Notes under the pieces: model-generated
What the model was told of the DNA's origin: nothing
Databases searched by the model: none
The model's input: the letters and a program-made list of their open reading frames with translations, nothing else
Shown: positions 8,361-16,528 of the stretch, piece by piece
Layout of the letters: the number at the start of each line of letters is the position of its first letter
How positions within the stretch are numbered: position 1 is the stretch's first letter
Position numbers and translations under genes: made by a program
Assembly: GCF_001580615.1 (NCBI RefSeq)
Contig: NZ_LHZC01000032.1
Coordinates: 1 to 49,827, forward strand
Length of the DNA: 49,827 nucleotides
Reading direction: 5' to 3'
Source: Acetobacter malorum
GTDB taxonomy: Bacteria > Pseudomonadota > Alphaproteobacteria > Acetobacterales > Acetobacteraceae

Positions 8361-8663
8361 ATGTCTTCTGATAAACTCAAGGATGTAAAGGCTGCTGGTG
8401 AGTCTGCTGCTGAGACAGCCCGTGATGAAATTGAAGCCGTAAAGGCCCATCTGGAACGGCTGATCACCAAGCACGTCGTGCCCGCGCTGACGAATGCTGG
8501 CGGCAAAGCCAGTGATTTGACTGAAGAAGCAGTTGCCAATGCGCGTGAACTGGCCAATCATGCGCGCAGCGATATTTCCAAGCAGACGCGTGCGCAGTCG
8601 TCATGGGTGTCCATCGCCATTTCCGGCGTTGTGGGCTTTATCCTCGGTCGGATGTCACGCTGA
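8361..8663 (+). CDS. YqjD/ElaB-like DUF883 membrane-anchored protein
   Basis: About 100 aa: a charged, Ala-rich helical body (residues 1-75) and a single C-terminal membrane segment ending GVVGFILGRMSR, the glycine-spaced motif of the ElaB/YqjD/YgaM family. In E. coli such proteins anchor in the inner membrane and bind ribosomes in stationary phase; here that role is inference. ATG at 8361 has an AGGG upstream and starts with the family-like MSSDKLKD. It is divergent from the ABC operon and 38 bases ahead of the holin-like gene, an arrangement that mirrors yqjD-yqjE. Confidence 0.8.
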   Translation: MSSDKLKDVKAAGESAAETARDEIEAVKAHLERLITKHVVPALTNAGGKASDLTEEAVANARELANHARSDISKQTRAQSSWVSIAISGVVGFILGRMSR

Positions 8664-8701
8664 AGCCTCACGTGATCTGAACGAAGGTAGTCCCTGAGTC
8701 C

Positions 8702-9127
8702 ATGCGTATTTTTGAACTTGGCAGGTCCGCCCTGCATGCACAGTCCCATCTCATGCAGCAGATGGCGGTCCGGTTAGGAAAACAGGCAGCATTTCTTGTT
8801 GCCGCCGCGGTATTCGGGTTTTTCGCCCTGATATCCGGGCATGGACTCCTGTGGGCCCTGTTCCTGTTTACCTTCCACTGGGGTCCGGTGACGGCCGCAT
8901 TCGGCGTGTTTGCGCTGGATGTGATTTTTGCCCTGATCTGCGTCCTGTTTGGCCGTCGTTCCTACCTGACGACCGCAGAAGTGGAAGCCCGCATTGCCCG
9001 TAACCGCTGTGCGACACAGATGAGGGAATCCGTCACGCTGGCCGCAGTCACGGCCACGGTGGCAGGCTCTCTTGGCCGCAGCGGCACCCGCAAGGTGTGG
9101 GACGTGGTGCGCCGCAAGAAGAACTGA
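8702..9127 (+). CDS. YqjE-like/phage holin-family membrane protein
   Basis: 141 aa with two strong membrane segments (about residues 28-50 and 60-83) separated by a short loop, a cytoplasmic basic C-terminus (RKVWDVVRRKKN) and a further weakly hydrophobic Ala/Val stretch near 110-122. This matches the YqjE/DUF1469 group of the holin superfamily III. It probably pairs with the preceding YqjD-like protein at the inner membrane. There is no phage around it, so a lysis role is unlikely. Confidence 0.75.
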   Translation: MRIFELGRSALHAQSHLMQQMAVRLGKQAAFLVAAAVFGFFALISGHGLLWALFLFTFHWGPVTAAFGVFALDVIFALICVLFGRRSYLTTAEVEARIARNRCATQMRESVTLAAVTATVAGSLGRSGTRKVWDVVRRKKN

Positions 9128-9262
9128 TTTCTTTCCATCCGCCTTTGCCCATAGGTTCCATTCCAATTTTGCATTGGCAGGGGCGGATTTTTTCTGGGAA
9201 TGATTGCCCTACGATTTTGTGAGCGTGCGAACAGTTTGTATGCTTGCTAGTATGGGCACATA

Positions 9263-9757
9263 ATGGAACCTCCGCGTTATCCTGATAATAGCATCGAAAC
9301 CCGCCGGTCCTTCGGGCACCGGCTGGCTCGCCTTGCGGCCATCTGGCGGCGCGAGATTGATGCGGATCTGCGCCGGTTCAGCCTGACGGACGCAACCTGG
9401 CGGCCCATCTATTATCTCAATTTTTCTGAACAGCCTGTCAGACAGACAGACTTGGCCCGCTCTCTTTCACTGGAGGCGCCGTCTCTCGTGCGGTTGCTGG
9501 ATGTGCTGGAAAAGCGCGGCTTTATTGTCCGGGAAATTGATGAGGAAGACCGCCGTTCCAAACTTGTCAGCATTACGGAAGAAGGCCGGAAAATTGCTGC
9601 ACTTGTCAGCCATGCGGCAGACGATGTGGCAACGCGCCTGACCGAACATGTAACCCCGCAGGAACTGGAGCAGTGCTGCGGGATTCTTGACAGGGTTGAA
9701 CAGGCCGCAGCCGGGCAGAAAGATCTGGCCGGATCAGAGCGGGCAAACGCACGATGA
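9263..9757 (+). CDS. MarR family transcriptional regulator
   Basis: 164-aa winged-helix dimeric repressor. The DNA-reading core is clear: QTDLARSLSLEAPSLVRLLDVLEKRGFI, followed by the wing IDEEDRRSKLVSITEEGRK. Flanking helices form the dimer interface. It lies 22 bases upstream of the DUF1656 gene of an aromatic-acid-type efflux operon and probably controls it and itself, releasing DNA on binding a phenolic or weak acid. The sequence just upstream (9220-9262) contains TATG/TATG-type repeats but no convincing palindrome that I can call as an operator. Confidence 0.9.
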   Translation: MEPPRYPDNSIETRRSFGHRLARLAAIWRREIDADLRRFSLTDATWRPIYYLNFSEQPVRQTDLARSLSLEAPSLVRLLDVLEKRGFIVREIDEEDRRSKLVSITEEGRKIAALVSHAADDVATRLTEHVTPQELEQCCGILDRVEQAAAGQKDLAGSERANAR

Positions 9758-9779
9758 GAGTTGCTACGAGAATGGCGTC

Positions 9780-9974
9780 ATGCTGACGGAATTCAATCTC
9801 TTTGGTGTCTTTATGGCGCCGATCGTCGTCTACGCACTGGCGGCGCTGCCCCTTACCATGTGTGTTCGTTTCGTGCTGTGGTGGAGCGGCCTACTGGGCT
9901 GGTTCTGGCACATCGCTCTGTTCGAAGTTTCGCTCTACGTTTGTATCCTCTGCCTGCTCATTTTGTACGTCTGA
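9780..9974 (+). CDS. DUF1656 small membrane protein (AaeX-like)
   Basis: 64 aa, almost entirely two membrane segments. It begins EFNLFGVFMAPIVVYAL, the DUF1656 signature seen in AaeX, which accompanies HlyD-type adaptors and FUSC pumps in efflux of hydroxylated aromatic acids. Its own catalytic role is unknown. Start ATG at 9780 lies 22 bases after the MarR stop, and the adaptor gene follows after 29 bases. The gene was kept although the large FUSC pump is missing from this operon. Confidence 0.88.
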   Translation: MLTEFNLFGVFMAPIVVYALAALPLTMCVRFVLWWSGLLGWFWHIALFEVSLYVCILCLLILYV

Positions 9975-10003
9975 TCCCCTGAAAAGGCTTTTGAGTCTCC
10001 GCA

Positions 10004-10915
10004 ATGCCCCTTCTGCGCACCCTGATACGAGTTATTCTGACCCTGGCGGTTGTCTCTCTGGCCATTGTGCTGGGGGTGACCCTCTGGAACGTCTACATGA
10101 TCGCTCCATGGACCCGTGATGGTCGTGTGCGTGTGTATGTTGTGGACGTAGCTCCTGAAGTCTCGGGCACTGTGGTGCAGATCCCGGTGGTGGATAACCA
10201 GTTTGTACATAAGGGCGACCCGCTGTTTGTGCTGGACCCCGTGCGCTTCCGTCTGGCGATCCGTGAGGCACAGGCCCGGCTGGATGGCGCGCTGGAAGAT
10301 TTGAAGCTCAAGCGCAATGATGCCCGCCGCCGTATGGGGCTGGGTGGCATTGTCTCGGCGGAAGAACAGGAAGTCTTCAACTCCAATGTGGCGACGCAGA
10401 TTGCCGCGGTGGATGCAGCTCGCGCCGCACTGGACGTAGCTAAACTGAACCTTCAGCGTTCCGTGTTGTATTCCCCGGTTAATGGGTACGTGACCAACCT
10501 CAACCTGCGGGTAGGTGATTACGCATCCTCCGGGCAGGCGCGTCTGGCCGTGATTGATGCCGACTCCTACTGGGTTTACGGCTACTTTGAAGAAACCAAG
10601 ATGTGGGGCGTGCATGTGGGTGATGAAGCCCGCGTCAAGCTGATGGGCTACAAGCCTATCCTGACCGGCCATGTGGTGAGCATTGCCCGTGGTATTAACG
10701 ATACCAATGGCACCCCGGACAAGCTGGGCCTGCAGGATGTAAACCCCATCTTTACCTGGGTGCGTCTGGCCCAGCGTATCCCGGTGCGTATCCATCTTGA
10801 CCACGTGCCGGACAGCGTGACACTGGCCGCCGGCATGACAGCGACTGTCAGCGTTGGGCCGGAGCCGCGTGGCCGACGGGGCAAGATGACCACCTGGCTG
10901 CAAGATCACCTCTGA
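10004..10915 (+). CDS. HlyD/AaeA-type periplasmic efflux adaptor
   Basis: 303-aa membrane fusion protein that bridges an inner membrane pump to an outer membrane channel. One N-terminal membrane helix (about residues 8-28) is followed by the barrel-sandwich half motif (VAPEVSGTVVQIPVVDNQFVHKGDPLFVLD), a short coiled coil, the second lipoyl half (LYSPVNGYVTNLNLRVGDYASSG) and a beta-barrel domain. This is the AaeA/EmrA branch with a short coiled coil. It is 7 bases ahead of the outer membrane gene. Its inner membrane partner is not encoded next to it. Confidence 0.92.
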   Translation: MPLLRTLIRVILTLAVVSLAIVLGVTLWNVYMIAPWTRDGRVRVYVVDVAPEVSGTVVQIPVVDNQFVHKGDPLFVLDPVRFRLAIREAQARLDGALEDLKLKRNDARRRMGLGGIVSAEEQEVFNSNVATQIAAVDAARAALDVAKLNLQRSVLYSPVNGYVTNLNLRVGDYASSGQARLAVIDADSYWVYGYFEETKMWGVHVGDEARVKLMGYKPILTGHVVSIARGINDTNGTPDKLGLQDVNPIFTWVRLAQRIPVRIHLDHVPDSVTLAAGMTATVSVGPEPRGRRGKMTTWLQDHL

Positions 10916-10922
10916 GAGCGGC

Positions 10923-12449
10923 ATGGAACATAAGATGAAGGTTCATCGTCGCCTCGGCCTTTTCATGGCGTCCTCTCTGATGCTTTCGGCCTGTACTGTC
11001 GGGCCGAACTATCAGGCAGAGCGCATGAAGGTGCCGGCCCAGTTCAAGGAAGCAGCGGAAGAGCACCCTGCAACCCAGGAAGAAATTGACCGCACCAACA
11101 AGGAAATGACCGAGTGGTGGGCGGCGTTTAAGGACCCGGTGCTGACCGGTCTGGTCGAGCAGGCGATCAAGGGGAACTATGATCTCCAGATTGCCGGGCA
11201 GCGGATTCTGGCCGAACGCGCCATCCGTGACCGGTCTGCCTCGCAGTGGTATCCGCAGATGGACGCCAATATCGGTGGCGGGGATGTGCGGTATTCCCTG
11301 AATATTGATAACTGGCCGATCCGCCCCGGCAACCCGCAGAACCGCCCGGAAGCCTCCATGCTGACCTATGGCGCAATGGCGACGTGGGAAGTGGACGTGT
11401 TCGGGCGTATCCGCCGTGATGTGGAAGCGCATGAGCGCGCTGTGGAGGCCTCCATTGAAGGCCGTCGCGCTCTGCTGATGACCATGCTGTCCGAGCTGGC
11501 ATCTGACTATATGCTGCTGCGGGTTACGCAGTTGCAGATCAAAATCGCCACGGACAATATCGGCGTTGCAAAACACGCGGTGGATCTGACCAACAAGCTG
11601 TATCTGGAAGGCGTTGGGAACACCCTGCAGATTGCGCAGGCTCAGGCTGAGCTGGATACGCAGATTGCAGCGCGTGAGCCGCTGAAAACCCGTGTTTCTC
11701 AGATAACGCACGCTATTGCCGTGCTACTGGGGCAGATGCCGGGCTCTCTGGAAGATGAACTGAAGGTGCCGCGGCCCCTGCCGACCGTGCCGGAATTCCC
11801 CGCGACCATGCCGTCTGTCGTGATTGCCAACCGCCCGGATATCCGTATGGCGGAACGGCAGTATGCACTGGCGACGGCGCAGATTGGCGTTGCTGTGGCC
11901 AACCTGTATCCGCACTTTGTTATTCCGTTGACCTTCAACCCCAACGCGTCGGCCATGTACCAGCTGTTTCAGGTGAATGCCATGAGCTGGCAGTTCCTGA
12001 TGATGGCCAGCCTGCCGCTGATGCATGGTGGCAAGATGACGTCCGAAGTCCGGGCGGCTCAGGCCTCCGCGGAAGCAGCACGTCTGACCTATCGGCAGTC
12101 CGTGCTGAACGGCTTCAAGGAAGTTGAAGATGCCATGGCGGCCTGGCACGATGACATTGAATATGCCGAGCAGCTGCATAAAGCGGCAGAAGATAGTGCC
12201 ACCGCCAGTGAGCGGGCGCGGCGGCTTTATGGTGCCGGTCTGGTCGGCTTCCTGGAAGTGCTGACAACCGAGCGCACCACCCTGAATGCGCAGAATATGG
12301 AAGCTCTGGCGCGTCTGGAGCGCCTGCGTGATGCCGTGAACCTTTACACGGCCTTGGGCGCGGGCTGGAAAGGTGTGGCGCTGACCAATTCCACCCTGCC
12401 AGTTTCCCTCGAAACACAAAACGTGCTAGCGCGGGCCTTCAAGCAATGA
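10923..12449 (+). CDS. NodT/OprM-type outer membrane efflux lipoprotein
   Basis: 508-aa outer membrane factor forming a trimeric tunnel. A lipoprotein signal with lipobox LSAC (Cys about residue 24) is followed by VGPNYQ, the NodT-family hallmark. WWAAFKDPVLTGLVEQA and the two repeated OEP halves follow, with NRPDIRMAERQYALATAQIGVAVANLYPH starting the second. It is translated right after the adaptor, so both likely form one efflux path. Length is normal for the family. Confidence 0.93.
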   Translation: MEHKMKVHRRLGLFMASSLMLSACTVGPNYQAERMKVPAQFKEAAEEHPATQEEIDRTNKEMTEWWAAFKDPVLTGLVEQAIKGNYDLQIAGQRILAERAIRDRSASQWYPQMDANIGGGDVRYSLNIDNWPIRPGNPQNRPEASMLTYGAMATWEVDVFGRIRRDVEAHERAVEASIEGRRALLMTMLSELASDYMLLRVTQLQIKIATDNIGVAKHAVDLTNKLYLEGVGNTLQIAQAQAELDTQIAAREPLKTRVSQITHAIAVLLGQMPGSLEDELKVPRPLPTVPEFPATMPSVVIANRPDIRMAERQYALATAQIGVAVANLYPHFVIPLTFNPNASAMYQLFQVNAMSWQFLMMASLPLMHGGKMTSEVRAAQASAEAARLTYRQSVLNGFKEVEDAMAAWHDDIEYAEQLHKAAEDSATASERARRLYGAGLVGFLEVLTTERTTLNAQNMEALARLERLRDAVNLYTALGAGWKGVALTNSTLPVSLETQNVLARAFKQ

Positions 12450-12465
12450 TCTGAAAGGTCACATC

Positions 12466-12750
12466 ATGAGCAAGTCTTCGTCTCCTTATGTGCGTCGGCT
12501 GCTCTGGATTGTGGCCTGTTTTGTGGGTGGTTTTGCGCTTTTGTGCGTGAGTGGCTGGGCGCTTGTCGTCGATGGCAGCACGCAGGACTCCGCGATGGTA
12601 ACAGCCCTCCGCTGGCTGCCGGTGGCGACGGGTGCGATCACGGTAGCGGCGGGATTTTTTCTGCTGTCTCTACCCGTTCCAGAAGACCCGGAAGATTTCT
12701 TTCTGCCCGATGACGCTGACGGGGAACTTGAGAGAACAGACGGGAAATAA
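12466..12750 (+). CDS. Hypothetical two-helix membrane protein
   Basis: 94 aa, not recognised. Two hydrophobic segments (about 11-33 and 48-68) and an acidic C-terminal tail rich in Asp and Glu (PEDPEDFFLPDDADGE). It is 16 bases after the outer membrane efflux gene and so is probably the last gene of the efflux operon. It is much too small to replace a FUSC pump. It may be an accessory subunit, but nothing in the sequence proves it. Confidence 0.75.
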   Translation: MSKSSSPYVRRLLWIVACFVGGFALLCVSGWALVVDGSTQDSAMVTALRWLPVATGAITVAAGFFLLSLPVPEDPEDFFLPDDADGELERTDGK

Positions 12751-12751
12751 G

Positions 12752-12788
12752 AAAAGGTTCAGCCCGTTATCAGAGCTGAACCCTTCTC
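12752..12788 (-). terminator. Terminator hairpin between efflux operon and hydrolase
   Basis: GGTTCAGC (12756-12763) pairs with GCTGAACC (12775-12782). On the minus strand the stem is followed by TTTTCTTATTT, a good terminator for the hydrolase gene. Read on the plus strand it follows the efflux operon, with a poorer tail. Confidence 0.75.
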
Positions 12789-12810
12789 GCCCTCACCGTC
12801 AGTGTGATCG

Positions 12811-13620
12811 TCAGGCTTTGACGGACAGGAAGTCAGCCAGAGCTGCGTTAAACAGAAGCGGGGCCTGCAGGAAGGCAAAGTGGCTGGTCTCGGGCAGGAT
12901 CATGTAAGAACTGCCCGGAATATGCGCCACCAGATATTCCAGATGGGCGCGATGAATCATCTCGTCCCGGTCCCCATCCACAATCCATGCGGGGCAGCGG
13001 ATGGCGTTCAGGCGGTCTTCCGTAAATTCGGCATCATGCTCCCATTTCCACAGGCCCCAGACGGTTTTTGAAAAGACATCAAATTTATCCGGGGTCGGGG
13101 AAAGTTTGCGGTAGTCTTCTGTGGCGCGCTTTACAAAAGCGTTGACCACCTTATCTCCGCTACACGCCAGATTGAGACCGGATGCGGACATATGCGGCCC
13201 GTACGCAAAGATGCGTTTGATGCGGTCCGGGTGTTCAGAGGCCAGAATAATGCTCTGCACACCGCCATCACTCCACCCGACGAGACTGGCATGCGGGATT
13301 TCCAGATGGTTCATCAGGCGAATGATATCGTCCGCCATCTGGGCGTAGCTGAGGGGCTTATCCCCTAACGTGCTGCGGCCATGCCCACGACTATCCACGA
13401 GGATGACACGGTGCGTTTTGGCTAGATCAGCCGCCTGCATTCCCCAGTAGTCAGAGTTCGCCATGCCCCCATGCAGCATGATGATGACATCACCCCCTGT
13501 GCCGCCTTCCGTATAATAGAGCGAGCATCCGTTAATGGGGGCGTGCTGCCCTTTAAAGGAGGCCAGAGGGGCCGGGGTGGCAGGCAGGGTCTGCCAGCGT
13601 TTTGTTAAATGCTCAGTCAT
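12811..13620 (-). CDS. Alpha/beta hydrolase
   Basis: 269-aa soluble serine hydrolase. The oxyanion HGG is in IIMLHGGMANSDYW, the nucleophile elbow is GWSDGG, the acid is probably in VDGDRDEM and the His in LPETSHFAFLQAP. RGHGRS marks the classic fold. It resembles esterases and hydrolases of the 3-oxoadipate enol-lactonase/proline iminopeptidase type, but the substrate cannot be read from the sequence. It stands alone, between convergent efflux genes and the amine oxidase trio, with its own terminator. Confidence 0.9.
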   Translation of the reverse strand: MTEHLTKRWQTLPATPAPLASFKGQHAPINGCSLYYTEGGTGGDVIIMLHGGMANSDYWGMQAADLAKTHRVILVDSRGHGRSTLGDKPLSYAQMADDIIRLMNHLEIPHASLVGWSDGGVQSIILASEHPDRIKRIFAYGPHMSASGLNLACSGDKVVNAFVKRATEDYRKLSPTPDKFDVFSKTVWGLWKWEHDAEFTEDRLNAIRCPAWIVDGDRDEMIHRAHLEYLVAHIPGSSYMILPETSHFAFLQAPLLFNAALADFLSVKA

Positions 13621-13807
13621 ATCGTCAGGCCTCGTAAAAGAGCGTGTTGCGGGCGTCTTGTTATAACAAGATACCTTGAGCCTTTAGATGGCCGTGTATG
13701 ACGAGACTTGCAAATGTGTGGGGCGGGATGCTGTTTCCCCAGATCCCCCGCTTGTCTTTTGGTTTGAAAAGCGATGGACTGGGGAATTCGTTGCCAGGCA
13801 ACAGGCT

Positions 13808-14317
13808 TTATTTTTTAGGTGCCCGAACGGCCGTCACTTCAATTTCAATCAGCCAGCCGGGGTTGGCGAGCTGGGCCACGGCAAAGGCAGAGCGCACCGG
13901 GAGGTTGGGTTGTTTTTCCGTGCCGAAATACTGGGTGTAGGCCTTCATCATGCCATCAAAATCCAGCTGCTTGGTGCGCGGGTCCGCCACCATATAGATG
14001 TGCATCTGCACCACATCCCCCATGGTCAGGTTCAGCTTTTTCAGCTCGCCTTCAATACGCTGGAGGGAGGCGAGTGTCTGGGCGCGGGTATCGCCATAGG
14101 CCTCAAGGCTTTTGGGCGGTGCGGTTTTGTCCTGCACCGGAGCCCCCATGCCGCTCAGATAAATGGTGGTGGCCCCGGCGGGGACTTCCACAGCGGTGGA
14201 GATGGGGAATTTACCCTCACCATGACGGATCACGCCGCCCTCAGCATGCGCCAGAGCAGGGAAGGCAGCCAGAGCCGTCAGGGCTGCGGCGGGGATCAGG
14301 CTTTTAAAAAGGCGCAC
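13808..14317 (-). CDS. Exported RidA-family protein
   Basis: 169 aa with a clear Sec signal peptide (MRLFKSLIPAAAL...ALAHA) and a RidA/YjgF domain. The family Arg is kept in LPVRSAFAVAQLANPG and the Glu-rich strand in LIEIEVTAV. RidA proteins hydrolyse reactive enamines and imines to keto acids and ammonia. Most are cytoplasmic; this one should be periplasmic. It starts right after the cytochrome c gene (one base between) and is the third gene behind an exported amine oxidase, whose imine products are its obvious substrate. That link is inference. Confidence 0.88.
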   Translation of the reverse strand: MRLFKSLIPAAALTALAAFPALAHAEGGVIRHGEGKFPISTAVEVPAGATTIYLSGMGAPVQDKTAPPKSLEAYGDTRAQTLASLQRIEGELKKLNLTMGDVVQMHIYMVADPRTKQLDFDGMMKAYTQYFGTEKQPNLPVRSAFAVAQLANPGWLIEIEVTAVRAPKK

Positions 14318-14318
14318 G

Positions 14319-14753
14319 TTATTCTTCCTCTACTGACAGATGGGGACGCATTTCAGACACGTCTTCTGGTTTGAGCGCATCAGTATAATGGTTCCCGAAA
14401 TGTGTGCGAACGTAATTGACGACATTGGCCACCTGCTGGTCATTCAGCAGCCCGGCAAACCAGGGCATGCCGCCAAAGCCGTTCAGCACCACATAAGCAG
14501 GATACTCGGCACTTTTCAGTTTGGGGTTGCCAGCCAGAGCCGGGAACTGCGCCCCTGCTCCCACAGCACCTTTGCCGTCTGGCATATGGCAGCTCTGGCA
14601 GACGTGATGATAAATGGCCTCCCCATCCGGCAGGACCTGCATTTTACCGGCCACGGCACTCGCACTATCCGCATGGGCGGCAACCGGGGCGAGGGCTGCC
14701 GAGGCAAGGCCTGCGGTGAGACAGAGAGACGTTACAAGCAGAAATTTACGCAT
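14319..14753 (-). CDS. Periplasmic c-type cytochrome
   Basis: About 144 aa. A signal peptide (first 28 residues, ending AAHA) is followed by a single class I cytochrome c domain with heme site CQSCH and a likely axial Met in GFGGMPWFAG. ATG at 14753 overlaps the amine oxidase stop as ATGA, so the two are translationally coupled. It is a plausible electron acceptor for the oxidase, passing electrons to a terminal oxidase. Upstream in-frame starts to 14831 would lie inside the oxidase gene and are rejected. Confidence 0.9.
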   Translation of the reverse strand: MRKFLLVTSLCLTAGLASAALAPVAAHADSASAVAGKMQVLPDGEAIYHHVCQSCHMPDGKGAVGAGAQFPALAGNPKLKSAEYPAYVVLNGFGGMPWFAGLLNDQQVANVVNYVRTHFGNHYTDALKPEDVSEMRPHLSVEEE

Positions 14754-16354
14754 CAGGCGGCTCCCAGCGCGCGTTTGTGCAGACGGGTCACGGCATCCAG
14801 TGCGGAGAGAATGGCTCCCTCCTGCCAGCACCCGACGTAAGAGGCGTGCTCCCCTGCCAGAACGAGGCGGTTATCCACGGCGCACAGCGTTTTGTAATGG
14901 GTTTTCCGGGCTTCTTCCGTCCACATGGAGCAGCAGCCCAGAGTCCAGGGCACGCGGCTCCATGCAAGACTGACGCCGTTTGAAAACTCTTTGCGATACT
15001 GCGGATGAATGGCTGTCCCCTGATCCAGCGCGCGCTGAATACGTTCCTCCGGCGTCATGCCTGCAAAGTCATAGGCGGCGGGGCCGAACATATAGCCCCC
15101 CAGGAGCACTGCCGGACCTTTTGAGAAAATGCCGTTGCTGGGGTAGGAAATCTGGCTGATCTGCTGGTCGGTAAAGCTGATGCCGCCGTAAATCTGGTCA
15201 TCTTCCTCCCAGAAGCGGCGCTTAAACTCCATCCCCATTTTGACGGAGGATGCATACGGCACGGCGGCAATGGCGGCCTTCATCCCTGCATTAACCTGCA
15301 CATCAAGCTGGGACAGCACAGAGAGCGGAATGGTGCAGACGCAATAATCCGCCTGCGCCTGCCGTACTGCATCACCATGAGCGGTGTCTGTGTAGGTGAC
15401 GGTCACGCCACGCTCATCCTGATGGATGGAGGAGACCTTGCAGTTCAGCGTGATGAGGTCTTTCACCTGCCGGGTGAAGCCTTTGCCGATCTGGTCCATC
15501 CCGCCGACGGGCTGGAACATGGTGGTCTGCATGTCCAGCCGTTCGTGAAACGCCATCCAGTTCCACAGGCCGGACTGCATGACATCCTTACGGGCAAACA
15601 GATCTGAGGGGACGGGTGCGCCATCAACCCCGCCGCCCTGCGATTTTTCAAAACCCCGGCGCAGGGAACTGGTGTTGCCTTTGGCGTAGGCCATGTCCTT
15701 GTTCAGGGCACCCCAGGATTTCATGGCCTCATGGATATGGGCGCGTTCCTCTTCCGGGACGAGCTCATCCAGCTTGTGTTGGTCAATGGCTTTGGCCAGC
15801 AGTTCTGCCGTAAAGCCGTTGAAGTCAGAGGCCAGTTCCCGGTAACGCACGGCCTTGCCGCCAAAGGCTCCGGTGGAGTGCAGCCAGCTATTGTGGTTCA
15901 GCTCGATAAAGGGTTCGAGCTGTACGCCAAACTCACGGCAATAATGCAGCAGGCCCTGATGATGGTACGGGATGCGCCATGGGCCGGGGTTGATATAGTT
16001 GCCGGCTGCAAAACCAACTTTCTGAGTGGCGCCGCCCAGTTCCTTTACAGTGTCACCCCCGCGCAGGCTGATATTGCGGCCACCGCTGCGGCTCTGGAAT
16101 TCCAGAATCTGGACCTTATAACCCGCTTTCCGCAGTTCATAGGCCGAAAGCATCCCGGAAAGACCCGCACCCAGCACCAGCACGCGGGTGCCGGGCCTGG
16201 CACCTGCAAGCTGGGGTGGTCCACGGAAATCTGTGCCCATGGCGTGGCCCAGAGTGGTCATGGCCTGATACAGCGCGGCGCTGCCAGCCAGAGTGCCGAT
16301 GCGGGTCAGAAGCTGCCGGCGCGTCGGTGCGGTGGGCGGATGAGCGTGTGGCAT
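14753..16354 (-). CDS. Tat-exported flavin monoamine/amino acid oxidase-like enzyme
   Basis: About 533 aa. The N-terminus has a twin-arginine motif (TRRQLLTRIG) and a hydrophobic stretch, so the folded FAD protein should be exported by Tat. The FAD-binding fold begins VLVLGAGLSGMLSAYEL, then GGRNISLRGGD. The C-terminal FAD site is LVLAGEHASYVGCWQEGAILSA. It belongs to the flavin amine oxidase family, which turns amines or amino acids into imines. The ATG at 16354 (MPHAHPPT) is preferred over 16378. First gene of a trio with cytochrome c and exported RidA; it may work as a dehydrogenase donating to the cytochrome rather than to oxygen. Substrate unknown. Confidence 0.88.
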   Translation of the reverse strand: MPHAHPPTAPTRRQLLTRIGTLAGSAALYQAMTTLGHAMGTDFRGPPQLAGARPGTRVLVLGAGLSGMLSAYELRKAGYKVQILEFQSRSGGRNISLRGGDTVKELGGATQKVGFAAGNYINPGPWRIPYHHQGLLHYCREFGVQLEPFIELNHNSWLHSTGAFGGKAVRYRELASDFNGFTAELLAKAIDQHKLDELVPEEERAHIHEAMKSWGALNKDMAYAKGNTSSLRRGFEKSQGGGVDGAPVPSDLFARKDVMQSGLWNWMAFHERLDMQTTMFQPVGGMDQIGKGFTRQVKDLITLNCKVSSIHQDERGVTVTYTDTAHGDAVRQAQADYCVCTIPLSVLSQLDVQVNAGMKAAIAAVPYASSVKMGMEFKRRFWEEDDQIYGGISFTDQQISQISYPSNGIFSKGPAVLLGGYMFGPAAYDFAGMTPEERIQRALDQGTAIHPQYRKEFSNGVSLAWSRVPWTLGCCSMWTEEARKTHYKTLCAVDNRLVLAGEHASYVGCWQEGAILSALDAVTRLHKRALGAA

Positions 16355-16528
16355 CAGGTAATCCCGAGATGATGTCAAGAATAGTCAGGCCGCATGAAAT
16401 GACCGGCATTTCCTCACAACCGATCATGACGGAATCAGATCGTTTGTATATCGTAATGCTAAGACATCTATTGCGGCATGACAACATCTCAGATGCGCCA
16501 AATCGTGCAAAATAGTGCGCAGGGACCT

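Noticed and set aside
8702..9127. Phage holin indicating a prophage
   Set aside because: No other phage genes nearby, and the YqjD-like neighbour points to the chromosomal yqjD-yqjE type pair.
9935..10924. 329-aa open frame on the minus strand opposite the HlyD gene
   Set aside because: His/Gln-rich, no family pattern, and fully antisense to a clear HlyD/AaeA gene; a GC-rich shadow frame.
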